Shown: positions 11,366-23,679 of the stretch, piece by piece
Layout: each line of letters starts with the position of its first letter
Position numbering within the stretch: the stretch's first letter is position 1
From: Siphonodentalium dalli
Taxonomy: Eukaryota; Mollusca; Scaphopoda; Gadilida; Siphonodentaliidae
Length of the DNA stretch: 64,000 bases
Assembly: GCA_032622095.1 (NCBI GenBank)
Contig: CP136066.1
Span: 230,398,961 to 230,462,960 of the forward strand
Reading direction: 5' to 3'
Notes under the pieces: generated by a model
The model's database searches: none
What the model was told of the DNA's origin: nothing
Seen by the model: only the letters and a program-made list of their open reading frames with translations
Program-made: the position numbers and the translations under genes

Positions 11366-12230
11366 CGCGAATCCCTAACTGCATTAAAGGCATGGATGGC
11401 CTTGGTTGTAGGTTATAATTAAGAAATAAAAGTGAAAAATTATTAAAACAATTCCTCAAAAAAAATGGTATAGTATGAATACGATATTATCCACTAAACA
11501 CACTATTTACGTACTGTAACATAACATATCCTTTTGTTTACTAACCCTGTGTACGATCTTGACGATACCATGTTATTTATGTGATATTTATGATTGGTAT
11601 AAGATCACAATATGTCTGTATTTGGATATTCTTTTTGTATATGTTGGTTTTAACGGGTGTGATTATTTTAACAGCACCGCGGAGGCTAAACAATAAATTA
11701 ATCCAATCAAGTCATCCCTATCTTTAACCAGTAAGGTTTCCATTTCTTCAGTTTATACCAAAACTTTCTTATAAATATACAGACATTCAGTCAAAGGGGT
11801 GTGTTTTATCATACAGCAGGTTACAATACACCAAATGATTTGCATATGCCTCAATGTTAAGAAATCCCGCTGTATTCTCGCAGGAAAGATTTGACCATGC
11901 ACGAGTATCAAAAATTGAAGAAAGCCTTTTTAGACACAAGTTTGAAGTTTCTCGGCGGGAAACACGTTTTGCATTTTTTCGTGCACTTTTCATCTATATA
12001 TTTAGTTGCCATGATTTGTTTTTGTTATGCTGATTCTAGCTCGGGGTCCCAGGGGAAATCACTCTACTAATTTGTATTTGGTGTATTATAACCAGCAATC
12101 ATCTATGAAACCTGCGGTCAACTATAATTTGATAATTGTGCATATCGTTGTAAATTCGGCGAAGCGAAAAGCTAACTGCACTCGATAGCCATGCGGTGCC
12201 TAGTTCAGTAATCTCATTCCCGTCATTTTT
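11366..12230. other. Spacer with one unexplained open frame
   Basis: Mostly AT-rich. A minus-strand frame at 11787-11993 (68 residues, containing FDTRAWSNLSCENTAGFLNI) has protein-like composition, and an AG-ended stretch sits just upstream of its first ATG. It could be an exon or transposon fragment, but I do not recognise it and would not call it a gene. Confidence 0.35.
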
Positions 12231-12656
12231 GGCCCGATAGAAGCATGAGTTTAGTGTGCCTGACATTTGCAAAATGAGATCCCCAGAGGGTGAATTTAGT
12301 GATGCTAGCTATCCCACACAGCGGTATAGCATCACCAAACTCACCCTCTGTGGAACTCATTATGCATGGCCTCATTTGCTGTGGGAGACATTTCCAAATG
12401 GTGAATATTGTCATGTACACCCATTGGGAACCTCAATTATGCAATGTGTCCTCTGCCAATTTGTGGATATAGAGAAACTAAACTAAAAAAATAGAATCTA
12501 TGTATTGATAATTAAGAAACTGTCAGAGAAGATGAGGCCTACAGAGGGTGAATTTAGTGATGCTAGCCAATTACTCGGGATCGCGTCACTAAATTCACCC
12601 TCTGCAGACCTCATTCTGAAAATGACAGGCACACTAAACTCAGGCTTGGCCCGATA
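12231..12656. mobile_element. Foldback MITE with a 9-bp flanking direct repeat
   Basis: The inverted ends AAGCATGAGTTTAGTGTGCC (from 12241) and GGCACACTAAACTCAGGCTT (to 12647) are flanked by direct copies of GGCCCGATA, at 12231-12239 and 12648-12656. The internal inverted segments AGAGGGTGAATTTAGTGATG and CATCACCAAACTCACCCTCT occur twice. A 9-bp duplication (up to 11 bp if TT is included) suits Mutator-like elements; hAT would give 8 bp. Open frames inside are read-throughs of the palindromes. Confidence 0.75.
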
Positions 12657-12674
12657 TAAATGTACGATGACGAG

Positions 12675-12984
12675 CCGCGAACACAGGCCACTGAGGGAAA
12701 AATAACAGATACTAGTATATACTATAACAGTGACAGGCCCCTGGGGGGAAAATACCAGATACCATTATATAATATAACAGTGACAGGCCACTGGGGGAAA
12801 TACAATATATTAGTATATACTATAACAGTGACAGACCCCTCGGGGAAAATACCAGATATAAGTATATACTATAACAGTGATATGCCCCTGTGGGAAAATA
12901 CCAGATATCAGTATATACTATAACAGTAATTTGTATAGTATATATTGGTATATCTGCTTTTTCCCCAGGGGCCTGTGTCCGCGA
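12675..12984. repeat. Foldback whose left arm is tandemly amplified
   Basis: CGCGAACACAGGCC at the left is mirrored by GGCCTGTGTCCGCG at the right. The left arm carries five tandem units of 47 to 50 bp (ACTATAACAGTGACAGG at about 12721, 12771, 12821, 12868 and 12917), while the right arm carries a single inverted unit at 12936-12984. The expansion must therefore have happened after the inverted structure formed. Confidence 0.75.
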
Positions 12985-14420
12985 TTAGCTTACTAAAGGC
13001 GTAGTTGCTAACCACGTTATCATCCATTATATATACAGCACCAGACATCACCCTAACCAGTCCCAGACCTGCTGGGCCACAGAGTTTGCCGTCTTTGAAA
13101 CTGTCTTTGCTATGTTGTCTACATCGTTCTTAACCAGGTGAATTTTTTGTCTATCGAAGCACAGTGCAGCGTCCAGATCACACCTACACAGTTTGTATCG
13201 GCAACGCCAGCTCCTGTATTATGCAATATAAAATATATGATCTAACACGTACGCTAAAATTCAATTCGACATGGCATAATTTAGCTGACATTTCAAACGA
13301 ATTCAATTTTAACAGAAATGAATGTGTGACAGTGCTATTTTATATACCAAAACGGTATGTTCCTTTATTGTTAAAGCATACATGATATACATGTATACTA
13401 ACTCAGTTATAAAACCTAACTCACTAATATACATCTTATAGCCGCATTGTAATAATTTCATTTCGCGTACTTGATTCATTCCATTCCGCGCTATTCCATC
13501 TATACATTTCCCGTGCCCCCTTGCATTCCTGTTCTCATTTTAGCTATATTCATATTCTTAACTTTGCCCAAGATCTTATCAGCTTACTCTATCTTCTGTC
13601 TATGTTAGCGCCAAATCTGAGATCAAACAGTCGGAGACTAATGGCGTTCAGCCAATCAGAGGTAATGTTATTTCCCGCGGTTTTCAATCCATATTTCGTT
13701 GTCAACTACAATGCCATCAGACCTATGCTTCCCCAGGATGGTATGTGCCTATTGTGATATTTGTTACATGTTTTATCCGTTTAATATCATGTTTTTAATA
13801 ATATATTTTGTCTTCGTTTGGAACTGTAGAGTTGGTCACATTTGGTTAAATATATTTGCCCAATAGTGTAGGGATGTAGAAATAGCATGCTGCGTTCATA
13901 ATCCCCCTTTTTATAATAGTATACAGGTTTTGTTTCTAGCTAAGTCGTCATAGTTATGACTGTGTCAAAATAGATATCATATCGACAATAGGGAAGTTGG
14001 TTATTAACACATCACGTTGTTTTTATATTATACATATCATTTCTGGATATGTTCAGACAACAACTACAACCTATGTATTTGTTTGCTAGGGTTATCTGGT
14101 CATCTCTTCATCACTCGATCGGTGTCTACACGTCAGTTAGTAGGATTGTGTGATGTGATGTCATGCGGTGAAGTTTTGATTTTGTTGGATGTCAAGCCCA
14201 TATATATCATGTGTTGTGTTGTCGTCTAGATGTTGTGTTGTGATGTGATGTTGGATGTGTTCCGTTTGTATTCATTAAATGCATGAGCGAAGACTTTTAA
14301 AGGTAGTATACCACTCCCCAGGTTCTTTAACACTAAGTCGGAACTCTCAGAACATGGACAACATTTATTATACAAGTACATACAACTACAAGCAGGCAGC
14401 CACGGAGAATATATAATCAT
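12985..14420. other. Spacer without a recognisable gene
   Basis: Short open frames (13164-13385, 13521-13757, 14017-14229, 14226-14429) show no domain and no paired splice signals. I see no repeat family. Confidence 0.45.
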
Positions 14421-14454
14421 AGCTACCACGACGAAGCGTTCGTCGTGGATAGCT
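14421..14454. repeat. Short perfect hairpin
   Basis: CCACGACGAA, a 3-nt loop, then TTCGTCGTGG, extended by AGCTA/TAGCT with one bulged A. The 3' arm word GTCGTGGATAGCTTT also occurs in the foldback at 8040-8816, which suggests a shared source. Confidence 0.7.
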
Positions 14455-15399
14455 TTACCTAGAAGTGTAAGATAGAATTCAAAGTGTGTCCGAGTCTAGG
14501 CTCTGTCCAGAATATATAGTACAAGGCTCAACGACATGAAGAGTCAATGAACAGGCCTCTATTCCCATGTCTATTAGATTAGGAACCGTGAGTGAATAGT
14601 CGCGAGATCATTCACCCAGCGGTTGTTGACCCACCTGGATAGAAAATGCATACGCCAGGAAGATAACGCTTCTTTTAAACATACGCACGCCATCTCAACA
14701 GCTGGAAGTGTTACAGTAGGCTCAGTTTTCTATAGACCCTGTTTAGTGTTCAGACTCGGAGCCTTACAAATAGTTTGTGACCGCAACGATGGTTCGTTCA
14801 CTTAAAACCCACCCTGTGCCCCTACCACAAGTTCAAGTTCAAAGTTTATTTCTCAAATAAATCATGTTATATGATATTATGATAACATAATACATAATTA
14901 TACAATACAATACATGGTGTGCAACAGTCAAAAGGGGTTTTTCAGTGTGCGGGGACTATTCAATAGCTGTATTATAGGGCATCACAATGTTGTTTGGTTT
15001 GATGATATGCATCACTAAATCGCGCTAACTCCTCGCAACTGTTGGAGATATCGCGACTGAGTGCAGATATAATGCATTATTCGTTATTAACTCTTGCGTT
15101 TTGAATATATTTGGAGAGTTTAATCAGTATATTCGTGTTTTTGGAGTTAAACAATTTAGAAAAATTAACTAAATTCGGATAATGTCTAACGAATTTGGGG
15201 ATATTTTTGTTCTCAGAATCAAGCGATGAACATTGTAATTTACAACGAAGAACATTGTAATTTACAATGGTATTCATCTCCAAGTAACCCTATGTTACAT
15301 CTATCTTTCAGATTTGAATCATTCCATCATCCAGTTTCAATGGGAATTATGTGATTGGACATTCGAAATCTAATAAGGATAATGCATCATTGCGATTCA
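14455..15399. other. AT-rich spacer
   Basis: No supported gene. A small tandem duplication of GAACATTGTAATTTACAA lies near 15228-15268. The AT-rich stretch from 14827 may be a decayed retroelement tail, but this is not established. Confidence 0.4.
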
Positions 15400-18300
15400 A
15401 AATTTTCAAATGTATCTAGAGTGCATTTGTTTTATTGAAGGGTGTATATCGCTATGTATTTGGAGTGCATGTGTTTTATTGAAGGGTATATAGCGCTATG
15501 TATTTGGAGTGCATGTGTTTTATTGAAGGGCGTATATCGCTATGTATTTGGAGTGCATGTGTTTTATTGAAGGGCGTATATCGCTATGTATTTGGAGTGC
15601 ATGTGTTTTATTGAAGGGCGTATATCGCTATGTATTTGGAGTGCATGTGTTTTATTGAAGGGTATATAGCGCTATGTATTTGGAGTGCATGTGTTTTATT
15701 GAAGGGTATATAGCGCTATGTATTTGGAGTGCATGTGTTTTATTGAAGGGTGTATATCGCTATGTATTTGGAGTGCATGTGTTTTATTGAAGGGCGTATA
15801 TCGCTATGTATTTGGAGTGCATGTGTTTTATTGAAGGGTATATAGCGCTATGTATTTGGAGTGCATGTGTTTTATTGAAGGGTATATAGCGCTATGTATT
15901 TGGAGTGCATGTGTTTTATTGAAGGGTATATAGCGCTATGTATTTGGAGTGCATGTGTTTTATTGAAGGGTATATATCGCTATGTATTTGGAGTGCATGT
16001 GTTTTATTGAAGGGTGTATATCGCTATGTATTTGGAGTGCATGTGTTTTATTGAAGGGTATATAGCGCTATGTATTTAGAGTGCATTTGTTTTATTGAAG
16101 GGTATATAGCGCTATGTATTTGGAGTGCATTTGTTATATTGAAGGGTATATATCGCTATGTATTTGGAGTGCATGTGTTTTATTGAAGGGTATATATCGC
16201 TATGTATCTAGAGTGCATGTGTTTTATTGAAGGGTATATAGCGCTATGTATTTGGAGTGCATTTGTTATATTGAAGGGTATATAGCGCTATGTATTTGGA
16301 GTGCATTTGTTATATTGAAGGGTATATATCGCTATGTATTTGGAGTGCATGTGTTTTATTGAAGGGTATATATCGCTATGTATTTGGAGTGCATGTGTTT
16401 TATTGAAGGGTATATAGCGCTATGTATTTGGAGTGCATGTGTTTTATTGAAGGGTATATATCGCTATGTATTTGGAGTACATGTGTTTTATTGAAGGGTA
16501 TATAGCGCTATGTATTTGGAGTGCATGTGTTTTATTGAAGGGTATATAGCGCTATGTATTTGGAGTGCATGTGTTTTATTGAATGGTATATAGCGCTATG
16601 TATTTGGAGTGCATGTGTTTTATTGAAGGGTATATAGCGCTGTGGCCGTTAGGTATTTATGTGTTTTATTGAAGGGTATATAGCGCTATGTATTTGGAGT
16701 GCATGTGTTTTATTGAAGGGTATATAGCGCTATGTATTTGGAGTGCATGTGTTTTATTGAACGGTATATATCGCTATGTATTTGGAGTGCATGTGTTTTA
16801 TTGAAGGGTATATAGCGCTATGTATTTGGAGTGCATGTGTTTTATTGAAGGGTATATAGCGCTATGTATTTGGAGTGCATGTGTTTTATTGAAGGGTATA
16901 TAGCGCTATGTATTTGGAGTGCATGTGTTTTATTGAAGGGTATATAGCGCTGTGGCCGTTAGGTATTTATGTGTTTTATTGAAGGGTATATAGCGCTATG
17001 TATTTGGAGTGCATGTGTTTTATTGAAGGGTATATAGCGCTATGTATTTGGAGTGCATGTGTTTTATTGAAGGGTATATAGCGCTATGTATTTGGAGTGC
17101 AGGTGTTTTATTGAAGGGTATATATCGCTATGTATTTGGAGTGCATTTGTTGTATTGAAGGGTATATATCGCTATGTATTTGGAGTGCATGTGTTTTATT
17201 GAAGGGTATATAGCGCTATGTATCTAGAGTGCATGTGTTTTATTGAAGGGTATATATCGCTATGTATTTGGAGTGCATTTGTTATATTGAAGGGTATATA
17301 GCGCTATGTATTTGGAGTGCATTTGTTATATTGAAGGGTATATATCGCTATGTATCTAGAGTGCATGTGTTTTATTGAAGGGTATATAGCGCTATGTATT
17401 TGGAGTGCGTTTGTTATATTGAAGGGTATATAGCGCTATGTATTTGGAGTGCATGTGTTTTATTGAAGGGTATATATCGCTATGTATTTGGAGTGCATGT
17501 GTTTTATTGAAGGGTATATAGCGCTATGTATTTGGAGTGCATGTGTTTTATTGAAGGGTATATATCGCTATGTATTTGGAGTGCATGTGTTTTATTGAAG
17601 GGTATATAGCGCTATGTATTTAGAGTGCATTTGTTTTATTGAAGGGTATATATCGCTATGTATCTAGAGTGCATGTGTTTTATTGAAGGGTATATATCGC
17701 TATGTATCTAGAGTGCATGTGTTTTATTGAAGGGTATATATCGCTATGTATCTAGAGTGCATGTGTTTTATTGAAGGGTATATAGCGCTATGTATTTGGA
17801 GTGCGTTTGTTATATTGAAGGGTATATAGCGCTATGTATTTGGAGTGCATGTGTTTTATTGAAGGGTATATATCGCTATGTATTTGGAGTGCATGTGTTT
17901 TATTGAAGGGTATATAGCGCTATGTATTTGGAGTGCATGTGTTTTATTGAAGGGTATATAGCGCTATGTATTTGGAGTGCATGTGTTTTATTGAAGGGTA
18001 TATAGCGCTATGTATTTGGAGTGCATTTGTTTTATTGAAGGGTATATATCGCTATGTATCTAGAGTGCATGTGTTTTATTGAAGGGTATATATCGCTATG
18101 TATCTAGAGTGCATGTGTTTTATTGAAGGGTATATATCGCTATGTATCTAGAGTGCATGTGTTTTATTGAAGGGTATATAGCGCTATGTATTTGGAGTGC
18201 ATGTGTTTTATTGAAGGGTATATAGCGCTATGTATTTGGAGTGCATTTGTTTTATTGAAGGGTATATATCGCTATGTATCTAGAGTGCATGTGTTTTATT

Positions 18301-18925
18301 GAAGGGTATATAGCGCTATGTATTTGGAGTGCATGTGTTTTATTGAAGGGTATATATCGCTATGTATTTGGAGTGCATGTGTTTTATTGAAGGGTATATA
18401 TCGCTATGTATCTAGAGTGCATGTGTTTTATTGAAGGGTATATAGCGCTATGTATTTGGAGTGCATGTGTTTTATTGAAGGGTATATAGCGCTATGTATT
18501 TGGAGTGCATTTGTTTTATTGAAGGGTATATATCGCTATGTATTTGGAGTGCATGTGTTTTATTGAAGGGTATATATCGCTATGTATTTGGAGTGCATGT
18601 GTTTTATTGAAGGGTATATAGCGCTGTGGCCGTTAGGCATTTATGTGTTTTATTGAAGGGTATATAGCGATGTGGCTGTTATGTATTTATGTGTTTTATT
18701 GAAGAGTATATAGCGCTGTGGCCGTTAGGTATTTATGTGTTTTATTGAAGGGTATATAGCGCTGTGGTCGTTTATAGGTATTTATCTGTTTTATTGAAGG
18801 GTATATAGCGCTGTGGCCGTTAGGTATTTATGTGTTTTATTGAAGGGTTTATCGCGCTGTGGCCGTTAGGTATTTATCTGTTTTATTGAATGGTATATAG
18901 CGCTGTGGCCGTTAGGTATTTTCAT
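15400..18925 (+). repeat. 3.5-kb satellite of 44-bp monomers with a 46-bp variant
   Basis: Roughly 80 tandem copies of a 44-bp unit, for example TATGTATTTGGAGTGCATGT followed by GTTTTATTGAAGGGTATATA and GCGC. Two sites alternate between monomers: TATCGC or TAGCGC, and TTTGGAG or TCTAGAG. GCGC-type monomers contain the 10-bp palindrome ATAGCGCTAT. A 46-bp variant carrying TGTGGCCGTTAGGTATTTAT appears singly at 16641 and 16951, which are 310 bp apart (46 plus six times 44, a local higher-order repeat). It then forms a run of diverged copies at 18620-18920 at the right edge. No long open frame. Confidence 0.97.
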
Positions 18926-19563
18926 TTTTGTGTGAACCATGAAGAAACACTCAACCACCGTTTTCTACAATATAAAATAGACGTCACGAACACACTGGAA
19001 GAACTATGGACTACGAATGGGTTTTTTATATTCCTAATGAGGAAATAGTCAGGTTCTCCCACAATTACAGACTCCAAAGTTGTCAATTCACCGATATGCA
19101 GTCACTTGTTTTGTGAACACAAGATAAGATTTCCTCTACGGCTATTTCATATTTCCAAGTGCTCTTGCTCTTTTCGCATTAAGTATGAACAGTCAGTCTG
19201 CAACCTCTTTGATATACATTGTGTTTCACAATGGAAATTATTGTTTCTTTCTTCTCAAGAGAAATCGGCCCCATTATTTTTTTACTGCTTGTTGATGCAT
19301 GTGGTACAAAAAGATTGTCGGCGAATTTTGTCGGCGAACACGCTTAGCGGGCAAATCAGGAAGCTGCTGAATGTTGTCCATTGACAGCCTGGTGGATTCC
19401 ATAATCGGAAGCTCAGTTGTTACAATCATTGCAATCACACTAACATTGATTATTCACTTGTGAACACAGATAACAGGGCTGAGTGAAGGCATATTTGAAA
19501 GTGAAACACAAATCTGTTCCGGAAAAAAAGTTAGCCACATACGACACAAAATGTTAATAGCGG
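18926..19563. other. Spacer without a recognisable gene
   Basis: Contains an open frame at 19106-19384 with no recognisable domain. No repeat family identified. Confidence 0.45.
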
Positions 19564-19695
19564 AGCCGACTTCGTATGGTGCCGACTTCTCCTGGGCCGA
19601 CTTCTCCGGGGCCGACTTTGTTTTGGGCCGACTTCGTAGCGGGGCCGACTTCGTAGCGGGGCCGACTTCGTAGCGGGCCGTCTTCTCCTGTCTTC
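19564..19695 (+). repeat. 17-bp minisatellite
   Basis: About seven copies of a unit close to GGGGCCGACTTCGTAGC, degenerate at the left end and regular at 19625-19680. The minus-strand open frame across it is repeat-derived. Confidence 0.85.
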
Positions 19696-19923
19696 TCTCA
19701 GTGTATATATTTCCAATTATAAGCCTATATAACCCGAATTTTCCGAATGCAAAGGGGCGGATCTGTTCCTGAAAACGGGTATAGGAAATCCCCTACCGTA
19801 TACGAGGGTATACCACCCACCCCACCCCGTGTATACGCCGGATTCCGACTATATCGTATGCCGGATTCCAAAACTTCGAAAATAAACGCTGACACAAATA
19901 TCACAGAAAGCATCGGTTAATTG

Positions 19924-20411
19924 GTACCTCGATAGCACAGGAGAAAATATATCGTCAATTCCAAAGTAATAATTATCGACAAAAACACACATTGTGTACG
20001 AAAAATCTTCATGTATCGATATATCTATAATGTTATACTCCCCAAATCAATCGCATATTTGAATCGAAGTCACCACTATATTCCAATATTTCAGCAAAAA
20101 TTTCAAATTAGTTTTTGCATTGAAAAAGAACTCAATGACCCATTGACGAGCGCGCACTTCATGAATGAGTATACTGAGCGCTGATTGACTAAACTGCAAT
20201 CACGCGTAAATTGTGTACTCAAAAGTCGCTTCGTGATTATTGTTAAATATATAATATATAGCTGGGACTTGGGATTCAAATTTGCGATTGATTTGGGGAG
20301 ATTAACATTAGAGATTAGCATGAATATTTTGTTTAACAACAGGTTTGGTTTTATCGATAATCATTGACTTTGAAGTGAACGATATATTTTATCCTGTGTT
20401 ATCGAGGTACC
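19924..20411. mobile_element. Foldback element of about 490 bp
   Basis: GGTACCTCGATAGCACAGGA at the left is mirrored by TCCTGTGTTATCGAGGTACC at the right. The complementarity continues with mismatches over most of each arm: CTCCCCAAATCAATCGCA near 20038 is mirrored by TGCGATTGATTTGGGGAG near 20283. Arms are about 190 to 200 bp. The two opposed open frames inside reflect this symmetry and are not genes. No target duplication found. Confidence 0.78.
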
Positions 20412-21162
20412 CATCAGCGGTGCATGTTCTCTGATTTTTGTGTTCAGCTTCTGTTTTCGAAGTTGGGCAAATATAGTTGGAATCCATTCAGGTTGTGCTG
20501 AAATGGGACGTTCGCCGACCTCGCGACATAAATACTGTGTTAAAATGGTATCTAAAGTACAAGCGGGATAACTCTAAAGTTTGTATAATTGCGAAACTTG
20601 GTTTTAGATGAATGCTCAGTCTCTTTGAACAGCCGACGATAATCCTAACGGATGTACGTCTCAAAAGTGTCCATCATATTTCATATACGGCGACGCGGCA
20701 TTCCCAAAGTCAGGTAATAAACCGTTTCCAAATATTGAGTGCATTCCTGGCGCAGTAAATGTTTGTGAGAATCGTAGTGTTAATAAATAGCTATACAAAC
20801 AACAAACTGCGAAAGAATAATCAGTCATGAATATTGTCGACTGATACAAACTCGAAGATGATGTCTAATATATTTCGATGAGTAAAATAAATTATGGATA
20901 TATCGCATGTATTTAGTTATTCTAACAATTAGAGTTTGACAATGCGTGGGGCAATTGTCAACGGGTCATTGACCTGAGAACCAATGAAATCGCGCGTAGT
21001 CTGTGCCACTCTCTAATGAAAAGGAGGGATTCCCTTCAAAGCCGAACTTAATTTTAATAGAGAGTTCCAGAGACGTACAGCCGATATAGGGTTGTCGTCT
21101 GCTTTTCAACGAGACTGATGAATGCTGTATTCGTTTAGTGAGCTGATTGTCCGTGCACTTTA
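20412..21162. other. Spacer without a recognisable gene
   Basis: The minus-strand frame at 20966-21190 reads into the piggyBac-type MITE and has no recognisable domain. Nothing else is supported. Confidence 0.4.
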
Positions 21163-21166
21163 TTAA

Positions 21167-21558
21167 CCCTTTACCCAACAAACCGGCCAAAACCGGCCAA
21201 ATAAAGCTTCAACAGCCTAAAATATCTTCGGTCTGTCTCAATAGAACCATACAAATATGGATATAATTGGAATCGGCTCCTTGACCACATTGTGATAGTT
21301 ACAGTTATGCCCTGTGCCAATGCATTCTCTTATATATGCGAGTCGACCATAGGTCGCCTCGCATATATAAGAGAATGCATTGGCCTAAAAAAAATATTTT
21401 TTTAACACTTTTTACCATTTTTTCTTACATTCTTTAACAATTTTATAATTTTTAATGTTTTAAGCCAATGCATTCTCTTATATATGCGAGGCGACCTATG
21501 GTCGACTAGCATATATAAGATAATGCATTGGCACAGGGCCTTTCTGTTGGGTAAAGGG
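21167..21558 (+). mobile_element. piggyBac-type MITE with twin hairpins, copy B
   Basis: A 392-bp copy with perfect TTAA on both sides (21163-21166 and 21559-21562). The terminal repeats are CCCTTTACCCAACA and its complement, less one substitution-level variant inside. The two hairpins start near 21317 and 21464. Substitutions in the second hairpin (CTAGC for CTCGC, GATAATGC for GAGAATGC) weaken its pairing compared with copy D. Confidence 0.93.
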
Positions 21559-21562
21559 TTAA

Positions 21563-22280
21563 CGTAATGCATATAATATACATACTGCACTTATTTGTTA
21601 CTGTTTTCCCCGATATGGAAATGATGAAGAGCGTTTATATCATTGGTGTGTGATAGAATTGCGCTGTGCTATGTAAACAGAAGCAAAACTTCTGTGACAC
21701 GAGCAGGATCTTGTTTACGTACAGCATCGTACGTCTTGTCGACAATATACTATTTACGCACCGATTATTTTTGGCATATGAACAAAACTATATATATTTT
21801 AATATTCCTTCTGTTGATGGGGATTTGAACAAATACGAATATTTCTGCAACGAACACCGCCCGTGCCTTTAAGTGCCCTTGTACTCACTAATCAGTTTGA
21901 TGTGCTTAATTAAATAATATACTTACTGCACCCTCTTTCCGCCGTCCAAAAATATCTGACCGAGTATGTCCGAGCATCGTTATAATAACACGGGTAACTA
22001 TTGAGAGCCGAGTAGCACATATCGTGAACCTTACAGCATCTGAAAGACAAAATATTAAGACTCGTATATCCACAAATTAGTCTCAACCCATCGACCCATA
22101 GTCAGGAAACAGATAAATACCAAGAAATACATCGACTTGTGTAGTCGTGAAATTAATAAAGACAAAGAAAACATATATAGACTCATATATAGTCATGTAA
22201 TTAAATACATACCATTTAAATACAGTCTTATAAATAGATACCAATAAAACATACAATCGACTCGTATAGTAATAATTGCA
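21563..22280. other. Spacer without a recognisable gene
   Basis: From about 22100 onward there is a degenerate pattern of ATAGATACCAATAAAACATA and CGACTCGTATAGTCAT words that resumes near 22910-23010. It looks like an old, decayed tandem repeat. Confidence 0.4.
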
Positions 22281-22345
22281 ATATGTTGAGCGCTTTGGGA
22301 CTCATGAGAAAGACGCGTTACAAATGCTATACTTATTATTATTAG
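22281..22345 (+). mobile_element. Possible SINE/LINE 3' tail
   Basis: GAGCGCTTTGGGACTCATGA, then a GCGTTACAAATGCTATACTT stretch, then ATTATTATTATT. This resembles the widespread animal retroposon 3' tail in which a GCGCTTTG...GCGCTATACAAATG pair precedes a short tandem repeat. Only the tail is visible; no head with pol III boxes was found. Confidence 0.4.
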
Positions 22346-23092
22346 TCATGTAAATAAATATATATTATCCATCCCTTAACTAACACTTTTCTGATTGGGC
22401 AAAAGCCGCCACGTGATAATCCGGGAAAAGGCCATATTGACTTCCGAATGTCATATTGGACTTCCAAGTGTGCAATATGACTTTTTTACCGGGAATATGT
22501 GACGTCACGAATTAACTGTTGCGAAATGAATCTGTGAAATTGCGATGAGCGAGCAACAGCAGACGTTTCACTTCCTCATTGAATTTGTTTTCGCTTCCGT
22601 GTTTACTGTTTACTAAATCATGCTTTCTGATGATCAAATACAGGCTTTTATAGAGATAGGTGCCGACAAATACCAAAAACAACCAAAACAGTTTTATTCC
22701 CAAAATTTGGATAAACATAGATTGATAATAAAAATGTCATTATACAATGTTATGTACAGTATGTGTTTTTTTCCCTCTTCCAGATCGTGGTGAAAAGTCA
22801 TAATGGACTCGACACTGCGTGTATCGTCCGTTATAACTCTTCACCACAACCTGGACTCGTACTAGAAAACGCATACTGTACAAAACACTGTATTATAACT
22901 TTATACCATTTAAATACATCGACTCACACTCTTGTACCTGAATAGATACCAATAACGTATATACATCGACTTATATAGTCATAAAAAGATATAAACACAA
23001 TAACATATACAGTAATGCCCTAAGTAATCGTCTCCTTAACCAGAGCAGAATCCTGAAAAAGTTGCCCATAAGAGTCGATTACTTAACCCTTT
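22346..23092. other. Spacer with a weak hairpin
   Basis: An imperfect inverted repeat of about 120 bp lies at 22385-22505 (CCGGGAAAAGGCCATATTG mirrored by CAATATGACTTTTTTACCGG). Open frames at 22512-22718 and 22763-22945 are unsupported. Confidence 0.45.
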
Positions 23093-23096
23093 ACCA

Positions 23097-23544
23097 AACA
23101 AACCGGCCAAAAACGCCCAAATAAAGCTTCAACAGCCTAAAATATCTTCGGTCTGCCTCAATAACACCATACAAATATGGATATCATTGGAACCGGTTCA
23201 TTGACCACATTGTGATGGTTACAGTTATACCCTGTGCCAATGCATTCTCTTATACATGCGAGTCGACCATAGGTCGCCTCGCATATATAAGAGAATGCAT
23301 TGGCCTAAAAAAAAAAAAAATTTAACACTCTTTACCTTTTTTTTCTTACATTCTTCAACAATTTTATAATTTTTTCTTACATTTTTTTAACAATTTTTAT
23401 ATTTTTTTCTACATTTTTTGACAATTTTATCATTTTTAATATGTGTTAAGCCAATGCATTCTCTTATATATGCGAGGCGACCTATGGTCGACTCGCATAT
23501 ATAAGAGAATGCATTGGCACAGGGCCGTTATGATGGGTAAAGGG
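23097..23544 (+). mobile_element. piggyBac-type MITE with twin hairpins, copy C
   Basis: Flanked by TTAA at 23093-23096 and 23545-23548. At 448 bp it is the longest copy because the A/T-rich spacer between the hairpins has been expanded by repeats of TTTTTTCTTACATT. The terminal repeats carry substitutions (CCCTTTACCAAACA left, TGATGGGTAAAGGG right). It ends 131 bp before the Gypsy LTR. Confidence 0.92.
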
Positions 23545-23679
23545 TTAAGACATTACTGTACATAGACTCGTAATCATGTCACGAATACCACGAATGTTCA
23601 CCAAAGCTTATTTCATTTAGTGTGACAGCATTGACTCATTGGCAATACATAGGAATACTGATATAAATTATGTATACAC

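Noticed and set aside
15400-18925. Possible CRISPR array (regular 44-bp spacing)
   Set aside because: The whole unit is repeated with no unique spacers, and the setting is eukaryotic; it is a satellite.
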